Source: Aporrectodea caliginosa (taxonomy: Eukaryota; Annelida; Clitellata; Crassiclitellata; Lumbricidae). From it: a stretch of DNA of 64,000 bases. The position numbers and the translations under genes were made by a program. The notes under the pieces are model-generated. The model made no database searches, was not told the DNA's origin, and was given only the letters and a program-made list of their open reading frames with translations. The stretch is from positions 1,297,501 to 1,361,500 of the forward strand of contig JACEVL010000468.1 of assembly GCA_020284085.1 (NCBI GenBank). Direction: 5' to 3'. Below are positions 10,001 to 20,340 of the stretch, one piece after another. Every line of letters starts with the position of its first letter. Position 1 is the stretch's first letter.

Positions 10001-13000
10001 CAACACAGAGTCTTCTAGTGAAGTGTAACAGGGGCAGCCTTGTGGAGCAGCATATTTTGAAAAAATATATTTCCCCATGTAAGTTTGGACCAGGCTAATG
10101 GCCATTTGTCCACGTCACGCTCGCTAAAATTAATATGCAATCTTACGTCACTCGGAGTATTTAGGTCAACGCTCTGATTCGCTACCAATCACGATTACCG
10201 TTGATTTCAAATCAGAAGTGGTAACGCCCACGGCAGAATTTCAATGCAACACTTTAGGAATACGAAATTTTAAACGAACGTTTTCATTTGAATTTCTATA
10301 GATCTCAACCCAACTTTATATCGACTCAAAATTTACTTTAAATTCCGATATTTGGACATTTTAAGTTTCGATGTGATCATAGTTTCAATGTCATTGCTAT
10401 GCAGAAGTATATATTGCATAGAGTTGTTATTAAACAATTTCAAGCCAGCGCGTAAATTCGCCAGAGGGACACACGAAAAATTTGCACATCGTTAAATTCA
10501 AATTCACGGGCGCTGACGAAGATGTCGTTAAATTCGAATACACGGGCGCTGAGGAAAACCCGGGCGAACGCCGGGTAAAAACTGCTAGTTAGGTATAATT
10601 GTAAACACTAAACAGCCATTAGGGTCACGACAATGCTTGGAACTTTTCAACTCAACACAAGCAGTGACCCCTTGGTTGCATGCTTTAATATCAAGAAATA
10701 TGTTGAACTGTTTAATGACTACATGCAGGCCCTATCCCTTGTTCAATGGAGGGCTCAGAAACTGGAATTACTCTAAGTACTGCTCTGTGTTTACTGTCAT
10801 GGCTTTTGCTTCGTCAAGGTAAAAAGAACAGATTTGATTTAAGTTGATAGTTTTAAAAGTAAAACGAACTTTTATTTTTATATTAAAGCCGTTGAATTTA
10901 AAAGCACGACCTTCTGGCATGTTTATATTCCAGAAATTAGGCCCACGTAGCAAAAAGTCCTAAGCGATTATTTTTATGCTAAAAGTTTCAGATTTTTATA
11001 ATCCTGATCCTATAGTTCGTTTGCAGAAGACGCGTAATAATCAGAACATATATATATAATATATATTATATATAATATTATATATATGTATATACAGTTT
11101 ATACACTTTAACGACGAGTTAATTTTATAGGCCTACTAATAGTCCTAAGCGGTTAATTTTATACTAAAAGTTTAAGATTTTTATAATCCTGATCCTATAG
11201 TTCGTTTGCAGAAGACGCGTAATACATTATAATAATAATATAATAGTAATACAGAACATACAGTATATATAATATATATATTATATATATGTATATATAT
11301 GTTATATATATGTATATACACTTTAACAACGAGTTGCATTGGTTTCCCAGTCAATTCTAGTACACTCTCTTGTAAAAAGAGTCATTAAGTTGAGCATTAG
11401 TCTACTTTCGGCGAATTTTGTAAAGACTACCTGGCAAAATATGCGATGTCCTTCTATAGATTCCTTCCAATGTTTAAATTACAATGCTTTTTAAATTTAC
11501 CTTTTCGTCTAATTCCTCGATGGTTTTTTAAAATTACCCTTGATTTTCAAGACAGTGAGGCATGAATGTATAATCAGAAAGACGTCGACGAATGAGGTTG
11601 ATCCCGTAAACGTCTTCCTCACCTACAGCCCCTTGTGAAAGCTCATATATTCATTGTATATCTCACCTTTTCGGGCTTCGATGATGCAACTTTCGCCCAG
11701 CTCTTGGTGCATCCTGTCAAGATGCAGATAGTGAAAAATGTTATGTTATACTTCTGAAGCGCGATTGTGAGAGCTGTAGCCTCCGTTTCGTTGATGGTCG
11801 GAAAACCATCCGTGATCACTATTGCCAAATTTCTGTGATAGGGGTTGTCTCCAGTTTCTGGATTGAAGATTTCAGTACCGAGGATAAAGGAGGATTGTTT
11901 ATCGTAAAATTCACCTCCCTTGTACGGGACTCGCTTAAAGGCTAACAACAGCTGTTTCTTAGCTTTGTATCTACAGAAAACACGACCATGTTTGAGACAC
12001 TGAGTAGAAATGGCGCTATATGAGTGTTGGATCATGTAATACATTAACTGAAATAATTGAACATTACACCTGAATACATACGTAAATACACGCACACATA
12101 CATTATATATAATTATATGTATACTTTTATGTTCAGCGTATTGATTTGTTGTGTTTTGAACGCCTTTTGGCCAATTTGAAAGGAGAGCCGATTTTACGAA
12201 AATTACTGAAGATAACTTGCGCAAAGACTTTATCTTGGTTGTTGGATCTGCTGTGCCCGACTTTCGCTAGTTTCCATAATAGGCGTTTTTCTCTTATGTG
12301 GATAAAAGCTGATTCTTTTCAGAGCCTTTTGTCGTTGCTAGTGGAATCATTCTCTTATTCACTCTTTCAAGTTGGCTTTCGACTCCTGTTAACGACGTCA
12401 TTTTTTCTATTGAGTTATTTTTCGGTTGCAAAAACTTATGAAAATGCCGTATTTTACCATAAGGCTTGTTATCTACTACTCATCTGTAGAATCCTGCAAC
12501 AATATGATTAGAAAATTATACACATACCTACATACTAAAATATATACTAACACGAATGTCGGAATACATGGTTAAGAATATATATTATATACACACATTC
12601 AAATTCACAAAAACAAACACACATTCATAATACATTTATTTAAACATCCATACATACATAGTTGTATGCAATAACTTCATTAACCCAGCATCGGGTTTCG
12701 CTGTTGTGAGTCCGTCAATATGTAGTGACCTTCCCTCTGCAATTCGTAGTCGGATTCTGGAAGGAATTTCACCTGCATTTCTTCGCTGCTGAAAGACCTT
12801 TCACTTTCCATTGTCCTGTCACGCTGAGAGAGCTTCTGAATAGCTCTGCTGTGAGAAGCGCTTAAAAATGTTCATGCTAGATAAAATTTAGATTAGATAT
12901 ACACATACATACGTTCAGCGGTGGTATTTCTATTTTTCATTCATTTTTGGTCACTTATAACAGAGCTTAGAAACATGAACTGTCATGTTTCGCTTACTGT

Positions 13001-14081
13001 TCCAAGTCCCATTGCTTTTCAGTCTTGTTAAACAACGTCACAAGAGCGACCCGGTCCTTTTTCGGTCCAATGTCGAGGGCAGCAGATATAATTTTGCTGA
13101 ACTTAAGGGCGGATTCCCAGTTTTCACACTTTTCATCGCCACCACAAACAGTTGAAGAACCATCGAGGGCGAGAAGAAGGTCCACCTTTTGAGTACAAGC
13201 TGATAAAAATGAAATCAGTTAATCAGACAGATAAACTTTGCACCGTACTTTAAAGATTAGATTGATTCTAGCAGAAACCTTTTAGTAGTTCCATACGCTG
13301 GCCATGGGGTAACCATGGACATGACGTGTTAGCGACTTCATTTTATTAGCCTCGGCATATGGGGACGGGTGGCCATTCCTCTCTCTCGCAGTCGGTGTAC
13401 GGTCAGTATACTCCAGTTGGCTAGGGTGACCCGTGGATGTGATATATGAACTGGGCATAAAATTAGATTCAAACGAAGGAAGTTGGAAAGAAAAGAAAGT
13501 GTTAAACTGTCGTGCATGTGGGCAAAGTACGGAGAGCCAGAGATTAATTTAGACGTGGATCTAATAAATCACCCAGCTTAGTCTATGACCGAAGCTAATC
13601 ATATACAGGCTGCTGAAATTGTTTTTATTAAATGTAGTTTATGCTGTACATATTCAATCAAAATGCAAAATAATACAAGTGTGTCTCGGTATCATCGGCC
13701 GAGATAAAGATAGGAAGGTCTGCCTCGTCTCCTGTAGGTTAAGTCGCTGAACAGTTGCACCGCTCGCCGTCATGACAAGCGTCAAGAAAATAAAATAAAA
13801 TTCTGGTCATCGAATCATTTTGTGGACGACAGACGAGCAAAACAACGACAACAATCATCCTTTAATTCCTCCTAGTCACGCTTTTCTTAACTTTCTTCTC
13901 ACTTTCTTTGTCTTATCTTCCCTTGTGTATTTCTTAATTTTATTCTTAACTTGATATTTCGAATTTGTTATACTTCATCTTCTTCTCTTCCAGTATTATC
14001 AAATGATTAGAATAACATACCTTCGACTGTCTCGATATGCCCAGCTGCAAAAAGGGCAATCAGCAGGAGAATGGCTGGCAT
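7065..14081 (-). CDS. Secreted single-VWA-domain protein, copy A (5 exons, spliced)
   Basis: Minus-strand exons 14081-14021, 13199-12998, 11970-11667, 7912-7822 and 7072-7065 have AG/GT borders and compatible phases (1, 2, 0, 1). They encode 221 residues ending TAA. Residues 1-20 (MPAILLLIALFAAG...) are a signal peptide, so the product is probably extracellular. Residues ~24-215 form one von Willebrand factor A domain. D33-G-S-S-T37 is the first metal-site (MIDAS) motif and I-T-D142-G the last. The usual MIDAS Thr after G106-G107 is absent (G-G-E-F). Cysteines are C22, C39, C45, C170, C175 and C216, and N78-K-T is a glycosylation sequon. VWA proteins bind ligands in matrix, adhesion and immunity; this one's partner is unknown. 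Intron 3 holds Rpt2 and a hAT insertion. The model is supported by identical structure in copies B and C. Confidence 0.8.
8079..10589 (+). repeat. Rpt2 dispersed repeat, unit A copy (split by hAT)
   Basis: Begins near GTCCTTCCGTTTGTTTG, contains the recurring phrase CGATATATGGACATTTTAAA, and ends CGGGCGAACGCCGGGTAAAA plus CTGCTAGT. It matches 28187-29640 and, inverted, 30463-31219. The hAT element 8358-10097 splits it. No coding capacity seen. Confidence 0.7.
8358..10097. mobile_element. hAT-type element (1740 bp), perfect 8-bp TSD
   Basis: The ends are TAGACTGGTCCA... and, inverted, TAGCCTGGTCCA.... They are flanked by identical ATGGCCAT at 8350-8357 and 10098-10105. Sub-terminal sequence (AAAATTAAAAGTTG...ATTGCTCC) matches the hAT at 52322. 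No intact transposase frame is visible inside, so it is nonautonomous or decayed. It is inserted in Rpt2 within intron 3 of VWA copy A; the units B and C lack it. Confidence 0.85.
10960..11330. repeat. Unit-A-specific ~186-bp tandem duplication with AT palindromes
   Basis: A segment ending in CCTATAGTTCGTTTGCAGAA occurs at ~10960-11045 and again at ~11146-11230. Units B (27003-27070) and C (49685-49760) have it once. Each copy is followed by a self-complementary TATATAATATATATTATATA run (11049-11095, 11264-11320). Intronic. Confidence 0.75.
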
Positions 14082-14215
14082 TGTTCCGCTGTCAAGTAGT
14101 CTGAAATTACAATTTGAGATCTCTCAGTGCAAGTTCAAGAATCAATCGGCGAAAACATTTCGGGTCAGTTACTGTAGTTGGTGAACATGTCTAGAAACAA
14201 GACATGGACTTCGAA

Positions 14216-14249
14216 ATTTATAGTGTATCTGTGATCGAGTTTGACCAAT
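14216..14249 (-). promoter_or_regulatory. TATA and CCAAT boxes of VWA gene A
   Basis: On the minus strand, CTATAAAT (14223-14216) lies 135 nt upstream of the ATG, with an inverted CCAAT box (ATTGG, 14249-14245) about 22 nt further upstream. The same pair in the same order occurs in units B and C. TATA function is inferred from sequence and conservation. Confidence 0.55.
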
Positions 14250-14745
14250 AGGAAAGCACTCGAAATGATCACAAAAGCTTTCATCACATTATGATGAATC
14301 TATAGCACACTCCTCAATTATTGACAGAATTTAAACTTCAGTTTCTGGGGTATAAAGTGATAATAAAGCAGCAGAATGCGCATGCAGAACAAGTTCGTGT
14401 ATTTCTGTCTGTATGTTTCTGTACGTCAAATTTTTTACTGCATATTATGATGAACCGTCTATCATGACAAACTTGGCATTTGACTGATATGTCGTTATTA
14501 TGTACAATGATGGGATCAATAAATTGAATTGAATTGAATACATGTATAGCACATCCATGAGCTGGTTTAACCAATAGGAAAGCACTCAAAATGATCAAAA
14601 CAGCCGGTGCCTTTCACCACGTAGCGATTAATCCATATTACACCCCTCAATTATTGATAAGATTTAAAGTTCAGTTTCTGTGTCAATGTTACGCGCATGC
14701 AGAACAATTTCGTATATTTCTGTCTGTATGTTTCTGTATGTCTGT
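14237..14745. repeat. Duplicated upstream region of VWA gene A
   Basis: The CCAAT-containing block AACCAATAGGAAAGCACTC and ~170 bp beyond it occur at 14237-14430 and 14568-14745. The second copy also has a TATA-like CTATACAT (14549-14542), the variant seen in unit C. Between them lies a stretch ending in (GAATT)n at ~14522-14540, which looks like a retroelement tail. Confidence 0.65.
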
Positions 14746-14762
14746 GGTACCTACCTGTATGT

Positions 14763-14805
14763 TAGGGTGTTTCTAAAAAATGAAAGTTTTAGAAAGTTAT
14801 TCTCC
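14763..14805. mobile_element. Unpaired hAT-like terminus (TAGGGTGTTTC)
   Basis: TAGGGTGTTTCTAAAAAATG and the following bases resemble the termini of the hATs at 8358 and 52322. The match of unit A to units B and C stops exactly here. I could not find the other end with a matching duplication. Confidence 0.35.
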
Positions 14806-15456
14806 AACCCATCATTGCGTGACACTAGATGGAAAGAATAACTAGTAAAATATGTAGCATGATAAAATAATATTTAGGACTTGCACAAACCAATCAAAGT
14901 TTGTTATAATAGTGTTTCAGTAAAATCGTCAAGTGAAATAGTAAAATAGTAAACAGCAAACACACTAAATAGTAAACACGCATGAAAATTGTAAACTGCA
15001 GTGTAGTGGAAGAGTAGCAGTGCAAAGTACGTAAAATAGTCATACAGTACAATCATTAAAACACTGAGCTGCAGTGTAGCAATGTAGTAATGTAGCATCT
15101 ACTGATTACAATGAACGGCAAACGCTATACAAAACATTATGCCCTCTATGTAAAGTAAAAATTCAGTTACCACAAATCCTTCAATAGCTCATGTTGCCGG
15201 TTTCTCTGTAGTTCTAGATAGCTGCTCTCCTTACTGGCACACTGAACTTACTTCTAGTGTCCTTAACTACTTTCATAAGGTTTTTGCTCCTCGTTACGTG
15301 TTAACGAGGCATTGAATTCTTGAATCAAGGCAACTCCCGTTCTGCAAGATCGTTCACGACCTTCACAGAGGTGGCAACCATCTGTCCTTTAGATATGATT
15401 CTTGGAGTAGCCATTCGCTGGAGTCAATTTGCAAGAATCCCTCACCCATGATTAGG

Positions 15457-16590
15457 GTGGTCTTTATTTCTAAACTTTCAAAATTCCACCGTCCCACCCT
15501 CCAAATAGGTTCTCCCTTGGTAGAAACTAATTGGTATAAAATTTCTTTAATATTGGTCAATGTTTAGGGTATGCTCAATCCACTTGAAATTTTTGCTTAT
15601 TTCCTGCAATCGCACAAACAAAAGGCTTCCGATATGATATGATTCAAGTGCAGTGCAGTAGTGTAAATGGTCAAGCACAATAGCGCATTCTACTATGTTC
15701 ATAGTACAGATAGTACAGATCCATTCTGCTCTTTGAGTCCAGTCCCAGCAGTGTGGTACGAAGCAGAAGCGAGACCCTGGAGGACAGTAGCATTGTGGCT
15801 ATCGTGGTACAGCTTGCGGTGTTCCTTGATGACAAGAAGAGCAAATTGAGCTGCCCCTCATCTTTTGTAAGCAAATCATTGTATTCTTACATCAGTGCCA
15901 TCACTCTTTCTGCAGTATCGTCAACAGCACGAAGCTCGAACACCATCTTCTGCTTGAGGATAGTCTGGATTTGTCAGCAAGACCTCCGGGTTGACTTCCA
16001 GGAAGGAATCTGGAAGGTCAAGATTCCTGAAGAAATTACGCGTGTTTGCGTTCACAAACCACATAGTCTTAATTCTCGAACCTTCGACTGGTCTAGAGAA
16101 ATGATGTTTTGGAGGATCCTCCTTTCCTTCCTGACTGAGTCCTTCCACCATTGTTCTTACTCGACTACATTGGTCAAAGAAGGCTTATGCTATCAGCTCT
16201 TCATATACCAAAGCTGCCCAAACTACTTCAGAACACCCTTGGATGCTGGCGAGTCAAATGTCCTGAGTAGTTTCAATAATTGTTTCAAGTCACTATATAT
16301 TATATAGTAGGAGCTGCAATGGGTAGCGGGGATATACCCCGACACCAAAGACGCAGAAATGTTCAAGATCTTGTGCTTCTCGTTTCGTCAGTTTGAAGGC
16401 TGAATCTCTGAACACGAAGATCTTAAGCGTATTTATTAATCTTGCCATGAATCGGACACCGGAGTTGGCACCCATTTTCATGAAGGAAACTCTGGGAGGT
16501 GGAAAGTCCATGACCTCAGCCGAAATAACACAGAGTGCATCTGCAATGACCGAACTTCCACACCAGGCTTGTAATCTGTGACAACAACAT
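15457..16590 (-). pseudogene. Relic of an unfamiliar transposon-like protein (minus strand)
   Basis: Pieces on the minus strand follow each other: 16580-16320 (MDFPPPRVSFMKMG, ...KLTKREAQDLEHFCVF), 16151-15950 (FVNANTRNFFRNL, NPDY) and 15945-15790 (DDTAERV-x-ALM-stop-EYNDLLTKDE, then after a frameshift LLVIKEHRK). One stop and at least one frameshift break it. The end of the block towards 15457 reads TAGGGTGGTC, like a hAT-type terminus. The last part matches the 19.6-kb relic on the other strand, so a repeat family is likely. I do not know its function and cannot name the family. The right terminus was not found. Confidence 0.5.
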
Positions 16591-16603
16591 TAGTAGTGGA
16601 TAA

Positions 16604-16790
16604 AGCAGTACTGTTACTACAGCCAATCCCCCTGCAGTACTGTTACTACAGCCAATCCCCCTGCAGTACTGTTACTACAGCCAATCCCCAAGCAGTACTG
16701 TTACTACAGCCAATCCCCAAGCAGTACCGTTACTACAGCCAATTCCCAAGCAGTACCGTTACTACAGCCAATTCCCAAGCACTACCCGTA
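16604..16790. repeat. 29-bp minisatellite, about 6.5 copies
   Basis: Unit GCAGTACTGTTACTACAGCC plus AATCCCC[CT/AA]; copies 1-2, 3-4 and 5-6 form pairs sharing variants (T/C at position 8, C/T in the AAT-x-CCC part). The last copy is degenerate. It lies directly upstream of the minus-strand relic. Confidence 0.95.
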
Positions 16791-17362
16791 TGGGAGCCAA
16801 TCCAAAGGTCAAATGACATCATCAGCTGCGATTGTGCTGACGTTATCAGTTTTTGAACTACACGCTGAGGCTACCACCTTTTTACTCTACATTCCAACGT
16901 TCAAGGTTGCATAATTACAAGTCCTCCACTGCCGCATCTACTTTTGGAGGGTGCATTCAATGGGAAAGCCCGCGCACGCATCTCATTACATATTCAATAG
17001 ATACAGTGAGTGCTTACAGCTGAGAGGCTTAGGGTTAAACACCACACCTAGCCCAGGGAAAGTTAAGCATAGGCATTAGCAAAAGCACCACCCACTCTGA
17101 GCATTTGCATAACCTTCAGGTGGACAGCCAAAGCCTATACCAAGCAACACTCTACTATTATCAAGACGCGCACACTCTCTTATTATTCATATTTCACGCA
17201 AGGTAGAAAGACTTGTAGCAATTGTCACAGCTATCCTATACCTTAGAAACTGCAATTTATTTTCAAGTAACGCCAATGCAACTTACTACACAGCGAAAAC
17301 ATGAAGTGTATGGAAACATTTTTCGACTCATTTAGAACTTTTAATCATACACATGGAAATCC
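16791..17362. other. No recognisable feature
   Basis: Unique-looking sequence with no convincing frame, splice structure or repeat on either strand. Confidence 0.4.
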
Positions 17363-17615
17363 AACCGAACTTGAGGCGCTTTAGAAGCTAACACAATTTC
17401 AAAAATTTGCGAAAAGTACAGGAAGGAACACGTTTATCTCCTTATCTTTACCCCCAAATCAATCGACATATAATGCTTACGACCAGTGCCCCACACATAA
17501 ACATAACAAACTTTAGGCGCTTTAGAAGCTATCACAGCTTCGTAAATTTGCGAAAATTACAGGAAGGAGCTTGTTCATCTCTTTATCAAGCCATAACTTT
17601 CCATTCCATTTAAAC
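17363..17615. repeat. ~145-bp tandem duplication
   Basis: Two diverged copies starting at AGGCGCTTTAGAAGCT (about 17372 and 17515) share AAATTTGCGAAAA-x-TACAGGAAGGA. A related GAGGCGCTATATAAATT phrase follows at 17684; this phrase is typical of interspersed-repeat tails. Confidence 0.6.
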
Positions 17616-18702
17616 TAGTGTTACTTACGGTTTGAAACGTGAGCGCTATTGAAATCATAGGAAAACCACAACGACACCAAATCGAGGCGCTATATAAATT
17701 CCAGGTATATGTATATCACATTTTAAAATTTCATGTAAAAATTCCATATCGTTAATTTTGTGCCACGTAGTCACATTTCAAAGTTTGATCGCTTATGAAA
17801 CCAGACAAGTTCGTTGGACTTTGCTAATTCGCATCAACAGAGAGCGCAACACAGCCTCGGGTGCCAGGACAATAAACAGAAGCCGACCGGTTCGTCGGGT
17901 GGACTGAGACACGCCTCCCTGTTATCGGAAACGGGCAAGGGTCACATTCAAATCAGTAGTGTACTAACTGTACTATATGTGTATAGGCTATGCCTATCAT
18001 TTGCGTATTTGTGAATATAGGTCATTCTCAGAATGTGTTGTATAATAAATTTTCTTCACAAATATGAGAATAACGTTCATATTATAATTTTTTACAATGT
18101 AAAAATGCAAAAAAATTTCGAAACGCTTATTTTCTACAATTCGAGGTAATGAGAATTCCGCTAGTACAGTGGCCTTTCGTGGGTATACTTCAGTTGAGTG
18201 AGTAAAAGACTTATAAATTTTCATATCTATAAACTTTTATTGCGCGAAGAAGAACATTTAGCTTCATGAGACGACAACTGTAAGGACAAACAGCCATTCA
18301 TTGCTGTGTAGTTACATCTATGCAAACTTACAACAGATGAAACTTAAATCTGAGAAATAAGTTAAACTGAAAACTCACAATCTCAAATTCGTTTACATTC
18401 TTGACACACGGAAAACTTCAATTGGTATAAGGCTGATTTTAATTAGCAAGCGACCTTTACAAAGGGAGAGCGATACGCACAATAAAATATGCATTTTTAA
18501 CAGAGGAAAATGAATATTTTTCGTGGCAAGAAGGAAAGTGAGGAGAGCTTACTTAAAATTACTGAAGCATAAGCTTTGGAGCAGAGCTGCTGGAGTGACA
18601 ACCATTATACATACACGATGAAATTGCAGACATTACGGTTCATTTACGACGCAGAAGTATAAAACTTTATTGTAATTTCAGAAATGATACCAGAATCATT
18701 AT
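17616..18702. other. No recognisable feature
   Basis: AT-rich sequence without a supported gene or repeat. Confidence 0.4.
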
Positions 18703-18852
18703 AATGAGTATGCCGTGGAAGGATGTGCCAGCAGACAGCTCACTATACTCTGAGGCTAAGAAAGCGCAAAGTCGCCGCGCTCGTTTCGAGAGAAAGAAAC
18801 CTAAATCCGCTGTCAACATGGTTTTCTTGCTAAGGGTGAAAATTTGATCGAT
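18703..18852 (+). other. Short open frame, possible exon (uncertain)
   Basis: ATG at 18703 opens a ~49-codon frame beginning MSMPWKDVPADSSLYSEAKK followed by a basic stretch rich in R and K, then a stop. Its composition is less biased than the flanking AT-rich DNA. It lies upstream of the plus-strand relic at 19.2-19.8 kb and could be an exon of it, or chance. No homologue recognised. Confidence 0.2.
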
Positions 18853-19185
18853 AGGAAGGTTTCTAGCTTGAAAAGATGGTGATTGACATAGCAAAGTTAC
18901 CGTTTTCTAAGTTGCAAAGACACAAGCACGCAAGGAACGTACGAATTTTGAGTCGTGAAACGAAGGCTAGCGTGGTAAACTTAAGCCTGTAGCTTGTGTG
19001 CCGATATCTTTGAAGAATTACACAGCGAATTTGCATGTTTTTTTTAGGTTGCATTAACAAATTGAACGAAATCTTGAACAGTGCTTCTATTAGTTTGAAC
19101 AGCTGCATTCGACGTATGTTCCTAAGCAAAAATAATACCTTTCTGGTTGTCAAAACACGTTAAAAAACGTTATGTACGGTAAAAT

Positions 19186-19809
19186 TTGCAATTCTTATGT
19201 TGCGAGGGTACATACGATGGTGATTTTGATGCAAAACCTGCGAATTTGCGTGTTTCAAATCCATATACATACGATGAATTGAAGGTGTTTTATCGAATAA
19301 TTATTGCTGTTCGTTTTGAGCTGCGGCTGCCTTTCGTTATGGGACGACATCGCGCGATCCGTCGGCGGCGGAGGCTCCATCGGCCGGAGCAGGTGCTAGA
19401 TCAACTTCCAGTAACAGATAAGGTGAATATTGTTCACAGAGTAACTGTAGAGCCTGGCGGAAGGAAGGTGAGAATTGATGCTGCGGTACTGAAGGAGGGG
19501 GCGAGCCTGGGTGATTTTGCAACCCAGTGAAAACTGATTAATGATTCCTTTCTTACACTTCCACAAGAGAAATAGATCGAGAATGAGGATTACAAACAAG
19601 GTAGAGAGAGAATTCAGCAATTGAGAGTGGTGAACGACACGGCTCAGAGGTGTGTGAAGTTGTTCGACGAATTCAACCGACTCATCACCAATAATGAAGA
19701 AGAAAAGCAGTGTCTTCTCCAAGTGGTCGTGGCAAACAGGAATGCTATTTGCCTCACAACAACAAAGAAGGCTGTTGTTGATGAAGTGCTGGTAGTTTCT
19801 AGACTCTAA
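19186..19809 (+). pseudogene. Second relic of the unfamiliar transposon-like family (plus strand)
   Basis: Frame 19186-19527 (114 codons) is open but unrecognised apart from an Arg-rich patch. After a stop, the frame through 19575-19806 reads NEDYKQGRERIQQL, VVNDTAQRCVKLFDEFN and NNEEEKQCLLQVV, and ends at a stop. The block V-N/D-D-T-A-E/Q-R...L...E-F/Y-N-x-L-I/L-T...Q-x-L-L-V-V matches the minus-strand relic at 15.8 kb residue for residue at most conserved positions. A 231-codon open frame on the opposite strand over this stretch is an antisense by-product. Function unknown. Confidence 0.45.
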
Positions 19810-20340
19810 GACTGTAGCTGGTATTGAAGTCATAAAACCGGAACAATCTACATTAATGGTCAGAACGATGTTTTTTAATTTTTGGACATTCCAATTCTTC
19901 AGACTTACTGAAATTTTACAGTACAATCTGACTAATTGTTCTACTATCACAAGTGTTGTCAAATTTACATTAACATTTGATTTATTGTGAAATAAAATAC
20001 ATTCGTACGGGAATGTATGCTCGACGCATTCATTTCCACAATTAGTGTTTTTTTTATCGGTATCAGGCAAAGTGACACAGTCCGTGAGCACCGTCTTCCC
20101 GCTGGAATTGGAAGCTGATATTTTGTCTAAATAATACTATTGATAGGTCTAACAAACTGAGAGGGTGCCCTGGTTTATAGCTTGCACTTTATTTTTTACC
20201 ATGCATCTGTGAGCCACCCTAACCAATCAAGCATGACTGTGCTTATGGTAGATACATAGTCTCTATATACGACACGTCTAATGTCAATTATTCCACATAA
20301 TTTGCGGATACTTTAAATATTCACTAAAGTCTCTCGCTAT
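19810..20340. other. No recognisable feature
   Basis: No supported gene. A CCACCCTAA string at 20214-20222 could be an inverted TTAGGGTGG-type terminus, but no matching duplication pairs it with 14763 or 15457. Confidence 0.35.

Noticed and set aside
12146..12511. 121-codon plus-strand ORF in unit A
   Set aside because: Falls in intron 2 of VWA copy A; the homologous intron parts in B (29970-30320) and C (50640-50960) do not keep the frame.
19396..20091. 231-codon minus-strand ORF
   Set aside because: It is antisense to the plus-strand relic with the recognisable VVNDTAQR block, has no motif I know and no paralogue.
14763..20222. Pairing of the TAGGGTG terminus at 14763 (or 15457) with CCACCCTAA at 20214 as one large hAT
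   Set aside because: The flanking octamers (CTGTATGT or CCCATGAT against ACCAATCA) do not match, and unit B sequence does not resume after 20222.
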